Assembly: GCF_037042905.1 (NCBI RefSeq)
Contig: NC_087253.1
Span: 15,297,501 to 15,361,500, forward strand
Reading direction: 5' to 3'
Source: Lytechinus pictus
Taxonomy: Eukaryota; Echinodermata; Echinoidea; Temnopleuroida; Toxopneustidae
DNA: 64,000 bases
Position 1 is the first letter of the stretch, and the number at the start of each line of letters is the position of its first letter. The position numbers and the translations under genes are program-made. Under the pieces are notes generated by a model, which was not told where the DNA came from, ran no database searches, and saw nothing but the letters and a program-made list of their open reading frames with translations. Of the stretch, positions 10,565-21,950 are shown piece by piece.

Positions 10565-10577
10565 ACTTCTGACACCA
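10565..10577 (-). other. Primer-binding site (tRNA-Leu)
   Basis: On the minus strand, directly after the 5' LTR, the sequence reads TGGTGTCAGAAGT. It is complementary to the 3' end of animal tRNA-Leu (ACTTCTGACACCA, CCA included). The match covers 13 bases and then stops. Confidence 0.8.
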
Positions 10578-10836
10578 TGTAGAGTTCCAGTTACACAATA
10601 TTTAGAAGGCTTGAGAGACACGTGTGTATAGTTTGACTACTTTATTGGAACTAAACTCATTTGTACAATTAACTTTCATTTTAGCATGGATAGAGAGAGT
10701 AGTACAGAGTACTTCATCTCATTGGAATGTGTGGTTACCTGAGTCATCATCTTGTGATGTCTCACACAAAGAAGTTTCACAGAAATTAACTAAAGTCCTT
10801 TCACTTTAGTATTACTATGATTTCCCAATCATAACA
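10578..10836 (-). repeat. 5' LTR of the Ty3/gypsy element
   Basis: 259 bp, one difference from the 3' LTR. It would hold the promoter for the minus-strand transcript. Target duplication GTACC follows at 10837. Confidence 0.95.
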
Positions 10837-10980
10837 GTACCCATTTACCTCACCTGGGTCGAGTGCAGTGTGGATAAATTTCTTGCTGAAGAAAAACACG
10901 CCATGCCTAGGACTCGAACCCACGACCCTCTGTTTGAAAGGCGAGAGACAGACCCACTAGACCACGACGCACCCACGCAG
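10837..10980 (-). mobile_element. SINE family 1, tRNA-like half (split by the LTR element)
   Basis: Continuation of the SINE interrupted at 5276. The minus strand carries the tRNA-like head with a B box (GGGTTCGAGTCC near 10912-10923) and an A-box-like region near 10955-10970. It matches 57470-57606. Confidence 0.85.
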
Positions 10981-12558
10981 ATGCATAATTATTTAACCTG
11001 ACTATACAGATAGAAATGATCTTATTCCGTCTCCCGATCATGCTGATTATATGCTTGTCAAATAGAGTGTAGCTCCTACCCCACTCGTCATAACCAAACG
11101 CCTCCCTCCCCAGAAGAGCCGAACATGCATGTTACTAATACAGATAAGTGGAATGACTACACCAAAATATGAAACTTTAATATTTCTGTGTATGTGAGGG
11201 TGTGTGGATGTGTGTGGGTTTGAGTAAGGGTGTGTGTGTGTGTTGGGGGTGGGGGGGGGGGTGTTCTACAGAAGACGTGGAGTTATCAGCGTCTAAATCT
11301 ATACTTCACATACACTCATTTTTATTCAAGTCTATAGTCATTATACTCGATTCATTTTATCATCAGAAAAAGAAAATCGAAAACAAAAGGAAAGGAAGGG
11401 GGAAGGCTACGCCCCTTCTCTGGCTACGCCATTGAAAAGTTGCCCTATTTTGTGAAATAAAGTCCGCCATATTTCACTTGCAAGGCAGTCACCCCTCACC
11501 TATCCGTCAAGTGCCCTCTCGATCACGCCCTTAGACTTCATAATGACCGACTTGTCTTCCTCCCCTCAAGGGAATAAGATCCTAGAATTTTTTTTGCTCC
11601 GTTCCTCTCTGCCCTTGATTTTTTGGGTCATTGTCTTGTTTCTTTCCCTCCTTTCTTCTTTATGTCGAATCTTCTCTTTCTTTTTAGTTTCTTTACTTAA
11701 ACTTAGTTTCTATTTGCCTATCTCTCTATACCCTTTTTGTTATTTCATTCGCTATGTATCTTTTGATCTTTTATTTCTTCCTTTTATTTATCTTTCTACT
11801 TTTTATATAATCGTGTTTGCAATTATTCATTGGTTTATTGTTTTACCCGGCTTCTGATATTGTTTGTAGTATGCAAACAAACAAACAAATAAAAACAAAC
11901 AACCCCCCCAAAAAAAACCCAGACAGACAGACATACTCGTATAACATAGCATATTTTACTTTAAAAAAATGTTTGAAATGGTACTGAAAATCAACAGAAA
12001 ACAATATTTTTCATGGCATGCAATTTTTACACATCCTGCCCCTATCCCCCTCTCTCTCGCTTGCTCTCTCTCTCTCTCAATCTGTTTCAGCATAGAGCTA
12101 TATTAATAGCTCCATGGTTTCAGGCTTTGAAGCACAGAACTTCTTTCTCCTCGTTCGCGCCATAATTTAAACTCTTTGATCCGGAGGGAGACCAAGAAAT
12201 TCACTCTCAAAAAAAGAAAAAAAAAAGAAAATAGGAGAAATATCAAAAGACAATGTCCATTTTCACGCATCTCTGAATACGATGACAGGAATTCTTTATA
12301 AGCCTTCTGAGTCCCTGCCGAATATACACAGCGGCGCATTTCCGATCCTCTTGGGGCGTTTTAAAAGCCATAATCCGCCCTACATATTTTCTGTCACGCG
12401 GTTCTCGTGAGTCAACAGTCAGTTTGGGCAATTTTCCTCATAAAACTTGTGGGGTAATGAGGGAGCCTTTGATACGAAACTTCTGTTCGCTGCAGATATC
12501 CCACAGCTCTAACCCTATGCGTCCCCTTCACATCGATGGGTGATGGAAAGAATACTAT
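10981..12558. other. Intergenic; low-complexity tracts only
   Basis: Contains GT/G-rich repeats (11185-11268), a T/C-rich stretch (11540-11860), short CAAA repeats (11875-11900) and a CT repeat (12050-12080). None of the frames has splice-site support or a protein-like profile. Confidence 0.45.
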
Positions 12559-12999
12559 TTAAAGGTTAAGTCCACCCCAGAAAATTGTGGATTTGAACCA
12601 ATAGAGGAAAATCAATGTAATGAATATGTACAATATTATGATTTTCACAGATTTGAAAATAAGGACCAATTTGACTTAACCATAAACTGGTAAAATAATG
12701 AAAATTCCACATGTAGGAATAATATTCTGTTTCTTATGACATTGAGGAGAAAATTAGAATTTTTCATATTTTATATAATAAAATACAAAAGAAATAGTGT
12801 GGATGACGTCATCGGTCTGCTCATTTGCCAACCAGGATGCGCATATAACTGTTTTGTGAAATTAAGCGAAACTTTAAATGTCATAACTTTCTTATTTTAC
12901 ATCCGATTTTGATTAAATATTCACTGTTATCATGGTTATGCTTGTTTTTTTCTCCTGTTATTCAAAACAACTTTTTTTTGGGATGGACTTATCCTTTAA
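12559..12999. mobile_element. TTAA-flanked palindromic MITE (AGG family a)
   Basis: The element lies at 12563-12995 between TTAA copies (12559-12562, 12996-12999). The ends are inverted: AGGTTAAGTCCACCCC and GGGATGGACTTATCCT. A longer relative is at 21070-21610. It lies about 320 bp upstream of the LRR gene start codon. Confidence 0.75.
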
Positions 13000-13318
13000 A
13001 GGGACATGGAGCTAAAAAATGGCAAAATAGTCGCACCCTTCCTTGTCTCCTACTATTACCGCTGACTTCTAAGGACATAGGTAGCAAATGCCAAAGTTCT
13101 ATATAGAGATTGTTGGAATCGATTTAGAAAGAAGCGTCAATGACAATAACCAAAAAGACAAAAAAAAGAAGATAGTATTCTTAGTGGATTGTGTAGCCAT
13201 AATAACGTGTGACATTTGAATAAGCTTTAGGTTTTTCAAAGTTAGTGATTCTTAAATTCGTATTTCTTTTAATAATATCAACTGTATATTTACTTCATAT
13301 TTCATGAATCATTTCAGA

Positions 13319-13562
13319 ATGGCCAGGATACTCGTCCGATTCGCGGCTTTTATCGCTGGTCTCTATTTCATCCCACTTGGCGCTTCGACAGTATCAACGT
13401 TAGACTCCTGCCCAGACCATTGTTACTGTTTCGTGGTGTCGCGCAACGCGCCCCCACCGACTGCACTCTTATCGAGTTATATTCAAGTAAACGACTGGGA
13501 AGATGGGAGCAAGGCTATAGCTTGCTGGGGACGGAAGGACATCCCACAACCGATTTCACCAG
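13319..13562 (+). CDS. LRR-S1 gene exon 1: signal peptide and N-terminal LRR cap
   Basis: Encodes MARILVRFAAFIAGLYFIP, a basic then hydrophobic leader, followed by CPDHCYC and a second Cys in AIACWG, the pattern of an LRRNT cap. It ends CCAG with donor GTTTGT, phase 1. Confidence 0.8.
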
Positions 13563-16500
13563 GTTTGTAACACTCACTGTCAACATCTATCAACAACATT
13601 ATGTCAACTTTATACAAATCAATCTAAGTATTCCTATTTCAAAAGAGACATGGTTCTTGTGATGTCATTCGTGATGTGACTTTTTTTTCTTTTGATGGTT
13701 CTTAAATACAGATTTGTGCAGAAATTTTTCCAAAATCCTCCCAAATGTTATGCGGACAATATATGTCAATTGTATATCTAAAAATGGGTTTCTGTAAATA
13801 AGGGATGTTGAATTTAGATGCAATCTTTGTATAATTTCCTTAACGAAATTCGATTAAAGAAGGTTTGCTGTAGAACAGGCCAGTATTTAACCGTTAATCA
13901 TAAAGGGACAACTGATCTTAATTTTTCTTTTTAGATATCAAGTACCTGATACTAATTGGAAGTCAGAAGCCCAAAAGACGTCGACAGAAAGATTTACGGG
14001 TAGGTCTACGACCACATATCCGAAGGGGAAGCCTGACCCTACGACGACCCCGGACCTACATCATCCCAGACCCGACACCTGTACGTCGAAGAAACATCCG
14101 GACAGTCCCACGCGACGCCCTCAACGGTCTACGAGAGATAATCCAGATTGATCTTCACGGAAACAAAATCACAGAGTTGAGCCCCGCTACCTTTCATGGG
14201 TTGTCCAACCTTGCGGCTCTTAATCTGAACGATAATCGTATTAAGTCTCTGCATACGGATCTCTTACATGATGCACTTGCGCTGAGGACATTCCTGGTGT
14301 CGGGGAACTCCCTTCGGTCCTTGCCGGAAACCATCTTTCGCAACAACCATCAGATCGAGAGACTGGACCTTAGCGATAATATCTTGTGGGGTGTTCCCGA
14401 GGACTGCTTTCAGCCTCTCGGTGAGCTGACGTCCTTGAATATCTCGTATAATCGACTGAATGAAAAGAACCCGATGATCTTCACCGGACTATCGCAACTG
14501 AAGGAGCTGTTTCTGCAGTGGAATAAATTCACGAGAATAGACCCGACACTGTTTTTGAGCAATACCCACATAACGAAAGTTGATTTGAGTTTCAACCGCA
14601 TCAAAACTATTGCACCGAATGCGTTTCAGAATCAACGTTATTTGAAAATTTTAGATCTGTCGGGGAATTCGTTGACGTCTCTGAGTAGTTTATCTTTCCG
14701 AGGAGCTACTGCACTGAAAGAACTCGACCTGTCCTTCAATGCTGTTGATGCGATGATGGACGGTTTGTTTACTGATTTGGCGAATCTCACGAGATTGTAC
14801 CTCAAGAACAACAGGTTGCCGAACATCACAGCTGAAACTTTCGGTAACATCCCGAGTTTATCATATCTCACACTTACCGATAATAACATTTCCCAAATCT
14901 CGCCAAATGCCTTAGCTGGTCTTGTCGCTTTAGAGTTCTTAGATCTGTCAGGAAACAGTCTCAGCCATCTTCAGAGTGGGGCTTTTCAAGGTCTTGTAGC
15001 TCTGATGGAACTCAACCTTGCTGACAACAAACTTTATATTATTGAGCCCGAGGCACTGAAAACAACGCCATTTTCCTTTATGTCTCAGCTGACGTGGTTA
15101 AACCTACAAGGAAATCGACTCCTAGAGCTTCAGCGGGGTGTCTTTCGTGGTGCTCCAAGCCTGCGAGTTCTTACTCTTTCCAGAAATAGAATATCTCGGA
15201 TCGTACCTGATGCCTTTGGAGGATTCAACCGACTTCATCGCTTGATGATGAGCGACAACACCCTTGAAAGATTACCTGATGGCGTATTCAGGCTTCTAGG
15301 AACTCTTGAGACGCTTAATCTGCAGAACAACAGCCTCACCGAGATCTCAGACAAAGCTTTTCAAGGTCTAAGTGCACTGAGCAACCTGAACCTTGCGGAA
15401 AATAAACTGACCAATGGGAAGATGAAATGGTTGAAACACATCCAGTCTGTCCAAACTCTGAACTTGATCGGTAACCGCTTCGGCGAGATATCTTCGGGGG
15501 ACTTTGAGGTAGCAGGGAATCTGCGCTATCTATACCTTTCCAACAACAACCTAACGAAGGTCTCCGTCAGGAATGACTCCCGGCTCTACCTATTCAACCT
15601 GACATTGTCTCACAACAATCTTACGAATCTTCAGGACTTTTCTGCTCACGTTTTGCCCGGGCGGGTGTTGGATTTGGCTGGAAATCCCTGGAATTGCAAT
15701 TGCCGTCTAATCCAATACCTAACTGATCTGACCCGGAGGTCTAGAATCAGATTCGACAATGAGTACCAGATCAGATGTAACTCTCCAGATCATCTGCAGG
15801 GTGTAAAGGTTTGTTACATAAAATGTTTGTCACACCTCAAGGTTCATGTTTTACAGTCACACCACCGAAACCGACTCCAGACCGATCAAAGCTATTACGT
15901 TATTACCAATGACATATCATCGGTCAATCAGGAGTCGGTCTCGCTGGTGCGACAGTGGCATTATCGAGCATGCTGATGAATGTATGGTTCCATTACAATC
16001 CATTACATTTGCTCCGGCGACAATTGCTCAGCTCTAAGTTCCAACACACTAATGGAATGGCAAACTTCAACCATATGGGTTTTTACTATACCCTATATCT
16101 AACATAAACCCTTATTGCAACCCTTACTCTAGGCCTAACCCTCCATCTTAGACGTAATTAAGCCCGGGTAAATTGTCGCAGGAGCAAATTAATGTCGTGT
16201 CACCGAATGGGTATCATTGGTCGTTGTATAATTTTGTCAGCCTCTTGATATCAAGAATTTTAATTTGTTCATCGCAAAAAATAGTTTCTTGATATCAAGA
16301 AGTGAATCCTTCACACCAAGAAATCGATTTATTGATATTACGATTGAAATTTTTGATAGGCCTATTGAGAAATATGATTGCATGAGAAACGGTTAGCCAT
16401 GCGAACAGTGGCGTACACTGGCTATCAAAATCGCCCAGTTGTGCCAGTTAGGGTTTGATTGCCGTTTGGGGTTTCCAGACTTCTGAAGATATACCATTAG

Positions 16501-18425
16501 AGCCAGAGAGCAAATGAAATATAGTTATCTCGGTTGGATTATCTGAGACATTTCCCTCACCTGTCTCTCCTAAGTTGATTCTGCTTTATATTATTTTGTA
16601 TAGCCCCTTTTGGCGATTCAGTTCCCGAGAAAACTTAGAAAAGTTGACTTTGTCATCTTTATTCCGATCGTTTGTTTACACTTATTTCATGTCTCCCGTT
16701 TCCACCCACAGACAATGGACCTGGTTCGATCAAAAGTTTCCTGCATTGGGGATGAACTCGTCAATTTACCGGTGATAACTGAAATCACTACTCCAAAACC
16801 AGCTTCTATTCTCACCCCTTCTCCTCCCAACTACATGGAGTTAGACAGGTAGGTCTGTGCATTTATCAGTTACGTAATAAGCCAAAAGTTCTAGCGTATG
16901 GGGCAGCATTTAAGAAAAAGGGAAAGAAAGAAAGAAAAATAAAGAACGAGCGAGCGATTTTCTTTTGACCTGTTTGAAACGACAACCAGAATTTTGTAAT
17001 AGAGTTTAATAGGGATATAATGTCACAATTCGCTCACTCTTTTAACTTACTTTCTTTCCTTTTCCTATTTTTCATTTTTCCTGTTCTCGTCTATGGAACT
17101 TTTGGGGGCCAAGTGCCCCTAAGCATATGTTTGCCATTTTTGGCAAAATGTTTGTGGAATTGATTGGAATCATATTAATGATTGTCATACCATAATAATG
17201 AATTTAAGTTGTCATTTAAGGTCGCAAGATGGCGCCAGACCAGATTGTGGAAATGACAAAATAAACCGAGAGCAACAATATCAGTCAATCATAATCGAGA
17301 AAAGTTGTCGGATATGACGACTTTAAGGCAACTAGATGTTGATGAAATGCTCTATATAGGAGCGTTGCACGAAATACATTTTACTCATTCTCACTTACTA
17401 AGGAGTTCTCGTAGCCTTATAAAAACAATAGTCAGTGAACATCACTTAACATGAATGTGTCTGCCTTTAAACAGTTCGCATACAATGGCGTCGATGCTAC
17501 GTGACCTGCGAATCGATAGACTTTATAGCTCAGGTGGTTACTGATCATATTAATTCATGATGAATATAAAGTATTTGTCTCCCCTCCCTTGATTTTTTTC
17601 TATTTTGATATGAACAATTTCCTTGTCCTTTATTTTTTCAGATTGCGCTGGTCATGGGTGGTGCTAATATGGGATTCGGCGACGGACACACCGATTTGCA
17701 ACGGAGCCTTAATATCTCCAAGTTTCGTCCTTACCTCATACCAATGTCTTACACGAATCACCAAGATCAAGTCCTACTTGCGCCTCGTATCAGGATGCCC
17801 GCAACCTCTGGGAGGGAACTGCCAAGACAAGGTGTGGACAGCGCCCTCTAATTTGGAAATCAAAGTTTCAGCTGGACAAGGCACACTCACCAAGTTCCTC
17901 CTGGTTGCAGAAACGTATCGCGTGTTGCGAATGCACAGGGTGTTACCAGACGCAGCCCCTCAAGAGTCAGCGGCGGTTCTTCTTGAGATATCACCCTCGG
18001 TTGACCTTGCGGGACCTGCTTCGACCATCAATATCTTGGGACAGTCACCTGCATTTGGGCAGCTGATCGGCAAACGTGTCCTCGCATCAGGGTGGTGGAC
18101 TGACCACTCAAAGACACCGGAAGTTGTAGGAAGGCAGAAGCGACGGCATTACCAGTTGACATCTTTGCAGTGTGGATCGTCCAATGAGGTCCACCAGCCT
18201 TATCTCTGTGGACATCTCGAACAGCATCTTGAAGACTACAAGGACTGGGACAGTCTTGGGACACCGGTGACGATAAGGGAGCGCAATCAGTGGAAGCTTG
18301 TCGGTATCCTGGTGAAAAATGAGGGCGCTGTCGGATTTATTAAAGACGTTAGGCAAGAAGGTGATAAGATTCATCAGATCATTGCTGGCAATCCCCGTTC
18401 AGAACGTATGTCACATCCGTACTAG
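13319..18425 (+). CDS. Secreted LRR protein with C-terminal S1 pseudoprotease domain
   Basis: Four exons: 13319-13562, 13935-15808, 16712-16848 and 17642-18425. They join in phase to 1012 codons plus stop. In order: signal peptide (about 1-25), N-terminal LRR cap with CPDHCYC...CW cysteines (about 30-80), an arginine-rich insert (about 92-140), about 21 leucine-rich repeats (about 148-660), a C-terminal cap (NPWNCNC near 665 to a Cys near 717), a Thr/Pro-rich linker, and a trypsin-fold domain (about 752-1000). No transmembrane segment or GPI signal is seen, so the protein is probably secreted. About nine N-glycosylation sequons occur, mostly in the repeats. The catalytic positions of the S1 domain look substituted (LTSYQC for LTAAHC). 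I chose ATG 13319 (A at -3, G at +4) over the in-frame ATG 13304, because TTTCAG just before it may be a splice acceptor of a 5' leader intron. Function is inferred: extracellular recognition or scaffold, possibly immune. Confidence 0.85.
13935..15808 (+). CDS. LRR-S1 gene exon 2: leucine-rich repeat array
   Basis: A single 1874-base exon after acceptor TTTTTAG. After a basic stretch it encodes about 21 repeats of the LxxLxLxxNxL type (for example LAALNLNDNRI, LKILDLSGNSL, LETLNLQNNSL), each about 24 residues, the typical extracellular class. It then enters the C-terminal cap (NPWNCNCRLIQYL...CNSPDHLQG). Donor AAG/GTTTGT keeps phase 0. Reading past this donor soon gives an aberrant tail, which supports the splice. 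Confidence 0.9.
16008..16188. mobile_element. Palindromic MITE in LRR gene intron 2
   Basis: TTTGCTCCGGCGACAATT at the left end is inverted as AATTGTCGCAGGAGCAAA at the right. A related pair of ends (TTTGCTCCG...CGGAGCAAA) occurs at about 55165-55315. Confidence 0.65.
16712..16848 (+). CDS. LRR-S1 gene exon 3: end of LRR cap and Thr/Pro linker
   Basis: Acceptor TCCACCCACAG, donor GACAG/GTAGGT, phase 2 at the end. It supplies the last Cys of the LRR C-terminal cap (VSCIGDEL), then a Thr/Pro/Ser-rich linker (ITTPKPASILTPSPP) likely to be O-glycosylated. Confidence 0.8.
16849..17641. other. LRR gene intron 3
   Basis: 793-base intron. Positions about 16940-17135 match the dispersed repeat at 4790-4990 (GCGAGCGAGCGATTTT...GGGGCCAAGTGCCCC). 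No other feature is visible. Confidence 0.5.
17642..18425 (+). CDS. LRR-S1 gene exon 4: trypsin-fold domain without intact triad
   Basis: Acceptor TTATTTTTTCAG. The domain starts WSWVVLIW and has CNGALISPSFVLTSYQC, the S1 signature around the catalytic His, here replaced by Gln. The aspartate region reads ESAAVLLEI instead of the usual DIALLKL. VLASGWW matches the GWG strand. The serine region reads DSLGTPV before WKLVGILV, where GDSGGPL is expected. Aligned without a gap from the Pro, the nucleophile position is Leu. The domain therefore looks like a pseudoprotease. Ends MSHPY with TAG at 18423-18425. Confidence 0.85.
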
Positions 18426-19732
18426 GAGCTGCCAAAAACTTTTCACCTAACTACGGCCGTGAACTGTTTCAATGCCTGCGTCCATCGTAGGTGATTGCTG
18501 AAGATGTTGTGTTTCCGGGTCATCCATCTGTCGGTCCCGTTCCCAATCGCAAGATAATTAACCATCAGTTAGTCAATTTGAATTCAGGCTGTAATGTTAC
18601 CTGAAGGGAAGTTGATTGCAATTTGCTGAGATGCTGGACTTTGTTCTAAGCATTACAAATCCATGTAATAACTGCATCTTTGGTGATCAGCCTATCAATC
18701 CAAACCTTTGAATGAAATGACGTCATAGGCAAAAATCGAGCATTAAATTCAAATCAGTCGATGAATTAAGTGTAATTAAGTAAGTTGTAAATAATATTTT
18801 GTACTTATAAACCAAATTGTACAGTGGGTTAGTCTATTTATTCATTGATGTGAATTATAATTCCTCTGACTCGAAGAATTTCTTTTGCCCACCTTTTGAC
18901 TGCCCTCCTGTCCTATGTCTCTCCCTCTCTCTCTCTCTCTACGGTCTGTTTGTTTCTCTCTCTTTCATTCTCCTGGCTGCTATTTTCTCAAAGCATTTGT
19001 TATAATCATGGGCTGGTCGTACTGATGGAGGGGGGGGGGGGGGGGCTCTTGCCTACCCAAATTTATCATGACCAAGAAAAAAAAAAGAGAAAAGGAAAGA
19101 GATAAGGGTGAAATATGATATTATTTTCCGAATATTATTTTGTCAAAATCTATCACAAACTTGGATTTTTGTATTACAAATGTCAAATTTTTGCTCGCTC
19201 ACAACTTTTATTTTCTTATGGGGTGCTGCGTGTATTGTTCTCTATAGGCAGCGCACCCCCCAGGAATTCTGGTAGGTGTGGAAAATTTGATTTAGTGAAA
19301 TACTTTTTTGTTTGCTTGTTTGTTTCTTTGATTGTCAAATTTCTCGGGATAAAAATGTCCTTCACTTTTTAGTGAAACTCTTTTTTTTATTTTGCTTTTT
19401 TTTGCAGTATTTTGCTTTATTTTGCTTTTTTTTGCACCCATGCAGTAAAAATCGTTCCCAGGCCCTGAGCTTGCCCTGCACTATGTTACATTGTACCTAT
19501 GTATATTTATTCTTTTATCATTGCTATTAGATTGTCACATTGGCAATTTGATCAATTTATATTGTATGTTCATGAATATTGTGAAATTCGTATTTTGGTT
19601 TAACAATAAATGCAGAAACTCCTGCGAAATAATGTCTACTTTTTCCCTTGTCTTATTTTTTCAAAAAAATATCTGACCTTTCTTTCTTCTGTCTATTATC
19701 AGTTTATCTACTGTCATTCTATTTCTATATCC
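18426..19732. other. LRR gene 3' flank and low-complexity intergenic DNA
   Basis: No canonical AATAAA lies within the first 370 bases after the stop. Contains a CT-repeat (18918-18965), a G-run element with AAAAAGAGAAAGG (19027-19105) that matches 22039-22130, and T-rich repeats (TTTTGCTTTATTTTGC near 19390-19435). Confidence 0.45.
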
Positions 19733-19866
19733 ATCTATCTATATATATATCTATCTATCTACCTATCTGTCTGTCTGTCTGTCTGTCTATCTGTCTGTAT
19801 GTCCGTCCGTCCGTCCGCTCGTCCGTCCGTCCATCCAACCAACCATCCTTCCATCCATTTATCTAT

Positions 19867-19959
<93 letters not shown>

Positions 19960-20225
19960 GATCGATCTATCTATCTATCTATCTATCCATCTATCCATCT
20001 ATCCATCTATCCAATCTATCCTATCCATCCATCCATCCATCCATCCATCCATCCATCCATCCATCCATCCATCCATCCATCCATCCATCCATCCATCCAT
20101 CCATCCATCCATCCATCCATCCATCCATCCATCCATCCATCCATCCATCCATCCATCCATCCATCCATCCATCCATCCATCCACACCCATCCATCCATCC
20201 ATCTATCTATCTAACTATCTATCTT
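19733..20225. repeat. Tetranucleotide array (TCTA)n then (CCAT)n
   Basis: About 490 bp of tandem tetranucleotides: mixed TATC/TGTC/CGTC to 19860, then (TCTA)n at about 19862-20022, then (CCAT)n at about 20023-20200. Open frames through the array on both strands are artefacts of its length not being broken by stops. Confidence 0.95.
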
Positions 20226-21065
20226 TTTTTCTATAAGTGCTGTTTTATCTATGTAGATATGCCACCTACTGATAATTGATGTAAACAGAAAAAATCTCTT
20301 TCACGTGGCAAATGACCTCGTACAGGTGACGTTTTTTCGTAACACGAATGTTCCAAAAAGATAACGGATGAGCTCCCGAAGGCCGAATGTACTTTATTAT
20401 GCAGGTGTAGCCCGGAGGTGTAGAGCCAATGTAATTTGAAAGGGGGAGGGGGTTGGGTGGGAGGCTTGAAAGTGACCTCGTAATTTTGATTCAATTAAAT
20501 TCATCTAAAATCCAATTCAAATAAACATTCATTTTTCTTCTGTCTGACATTTCACCCCTTCATATAAAGTATACAAATCAATAATTTAGTACAATAAAAC
20601 GACTCCAGTACATGTATTTAAATTATGTGCATGGAAGAAGACGTTAAATCCATAAAGCAGATGCTTGTGTCAGGAAATGAAATGGATGAAAATGTCAAAC
20701 GGAAGGAAAAAAAAAACGTTTATATGAATTGAACTCATAAATCATTGTGTGGTACACAACAAAGTCTCACAACTCTCTCACCCTTTCTTACTCAGCTCTG
20801 CCTTTTCTTCCTCCTTTTCTTTATTTTCCCCATTTTTCTATTCTAAAAAAACCCCAAGCAAACAAACAAACAAACAAATGGGCCAGTCGCCCTTGCGGCG
20901 CAACCCTTTGTCGGTTTTATTATGAGGTGTGGACGTGCGTATTATGTAAGCTATCTACTACATAGCATTTGAAGGTGGTTTATTATGAACGTTGTAATGG
21001 GTTGCTGATGGACGTTGCAAACACATACAGTCTCTATGCGTTTTATTGGAAATATCTTTACATTT
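20226..21065. other. No recognisable gene
   Basis: AT-rich intergenic sequence with (CAAA)n near 20860. No exon or element could be supported. Confidence 0.4.
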
Positions 21066-21614
21066 TTAAAGGACAAGTTCACCAAAACCAAAGTTGTTTA
21101 GAATAAAAAGAAAAAACCAACAAGCATAACACTGAAAATTTCACAAAATAGTAGTATTCACATCCTGGTCGGTGTGCAAATGAGCGAACTGAGGAAATCA
21201 CTCACTGACTATATTCCCATTTTCTCCTCATTTTCTCCTCAAAGTTTCATTTAGGCCCCCCTGAACACGTGGAGCTACCACTGTCTTAACCATGGACCTA
21301 TATGTCCATGTCTCAACAAACATTTTATGCTTCTTTCAAGTTGGTCCTTATTGTCAAATCTGTAAAAAATGAAATATTCTATATTTCAAACAATAAAAAA
21401 CAAAAGAAATAATGAGTGAGGGATATCATCGACTCTCTCATTTGCATGTCATTGAGTTGTGCGTACTGTTTTGTGAAAAATAAGTGATCGAACTTTAAAA
21501 TATCAGAAGATGTCATATTTTCCAACCGATTTGGATTAATTTTCTGCGTTATTTGTTTGATTTTTCTCTATTTATTCAAATCAACATTTCTTCTGGGGTG
21601 GACTTGACCTTTAA
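21066..21614. mobile_element. TTAA-flanked palindromic MITE (AGG family a, copy 2)
   Basis: 21070-21610 between TTAA copies. The ends are AGGACAAGTTCACC and GGTGGACTTGACCT. The interior shares CACTGAAAATTTCACAAAA-type and CTCATTTGC words with 12563-12995. Confidence 0.75.
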
Positions 21615-21950
21615 AGAAGCATACAGCGTAGTTTCTTAAAGTGTCGAGAAATGATGATCGTTTACGAATTGAAGGGAGTGATACCCTTATACACCACCCA
21701 TTTGTAGACACTTCCTATGTGATTGTAATCTTTAGCATTCTTCAATTACATAACAACTGTCAAAATTATCAGCAGTTTCTATCTATCTGATGGTACGGTA
21801 TATTTGTTTAAGTTCTTGGTAGACTGAGAAAATGAAACTACACGTGTATCACTCTGTTTGCTCGATGTATTTAAAGGTGTGTGAACTTTTAAAGATAATA
21901 CTGTGACGACTTCGAGTCAAATGTTACATTTTAAAAACGCTGTTTCATGT
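21615..21950. other. No recognisable feature
   Basis: Unique-looking AT-rich sequence between two MITEs. Confidence 0.4.

Larger units (their letters stand above)
5277..10836 (-). mobile_element. Ty3/gypsy LTR retrotransposon, Mag/SURL type, broken
   Basis: This is a full-length element of 5560 bp, transcribed on the minus strand. Both LTRs are 259 bp, begin TGT and end ACA, and differ at a single site (position about 5352 versus 10653). A 5-bp target duplication GTACC flanks the element. A primer-binding site and polypurine tract are present. The domain order is Gag with zinc knuckles, protease, reverse transcriptase, RNase H and integrase, which is the Ty3/gypsy order. The compact gag-pol, the short LTRs and the tRNA-Leu primer match the Mag/SURL lineage known from sea urchins. 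Gag is split by a 394-bp MITE, and the pol frame is broken near 8280, so this copy cannot be autonomous. Near-identical LTRs imply a recent insertion. Confidence 0.95.

Noticed and set aside
15809..15976. Extension of the LRR frame past residue 706
   Set aside because: The frame continues only as intron read-through. A good donor at 15808/15809 and an in-phase next exon supply the missing cap cysteine.
19610..20236. Long open frames (208 and 188 residues) on the plus strand and WMDG repeats on the minus strand
   Set aside because: They are translations of (TCTA)n and (CCAT)n microsatellites. Open in several frames and both strands.
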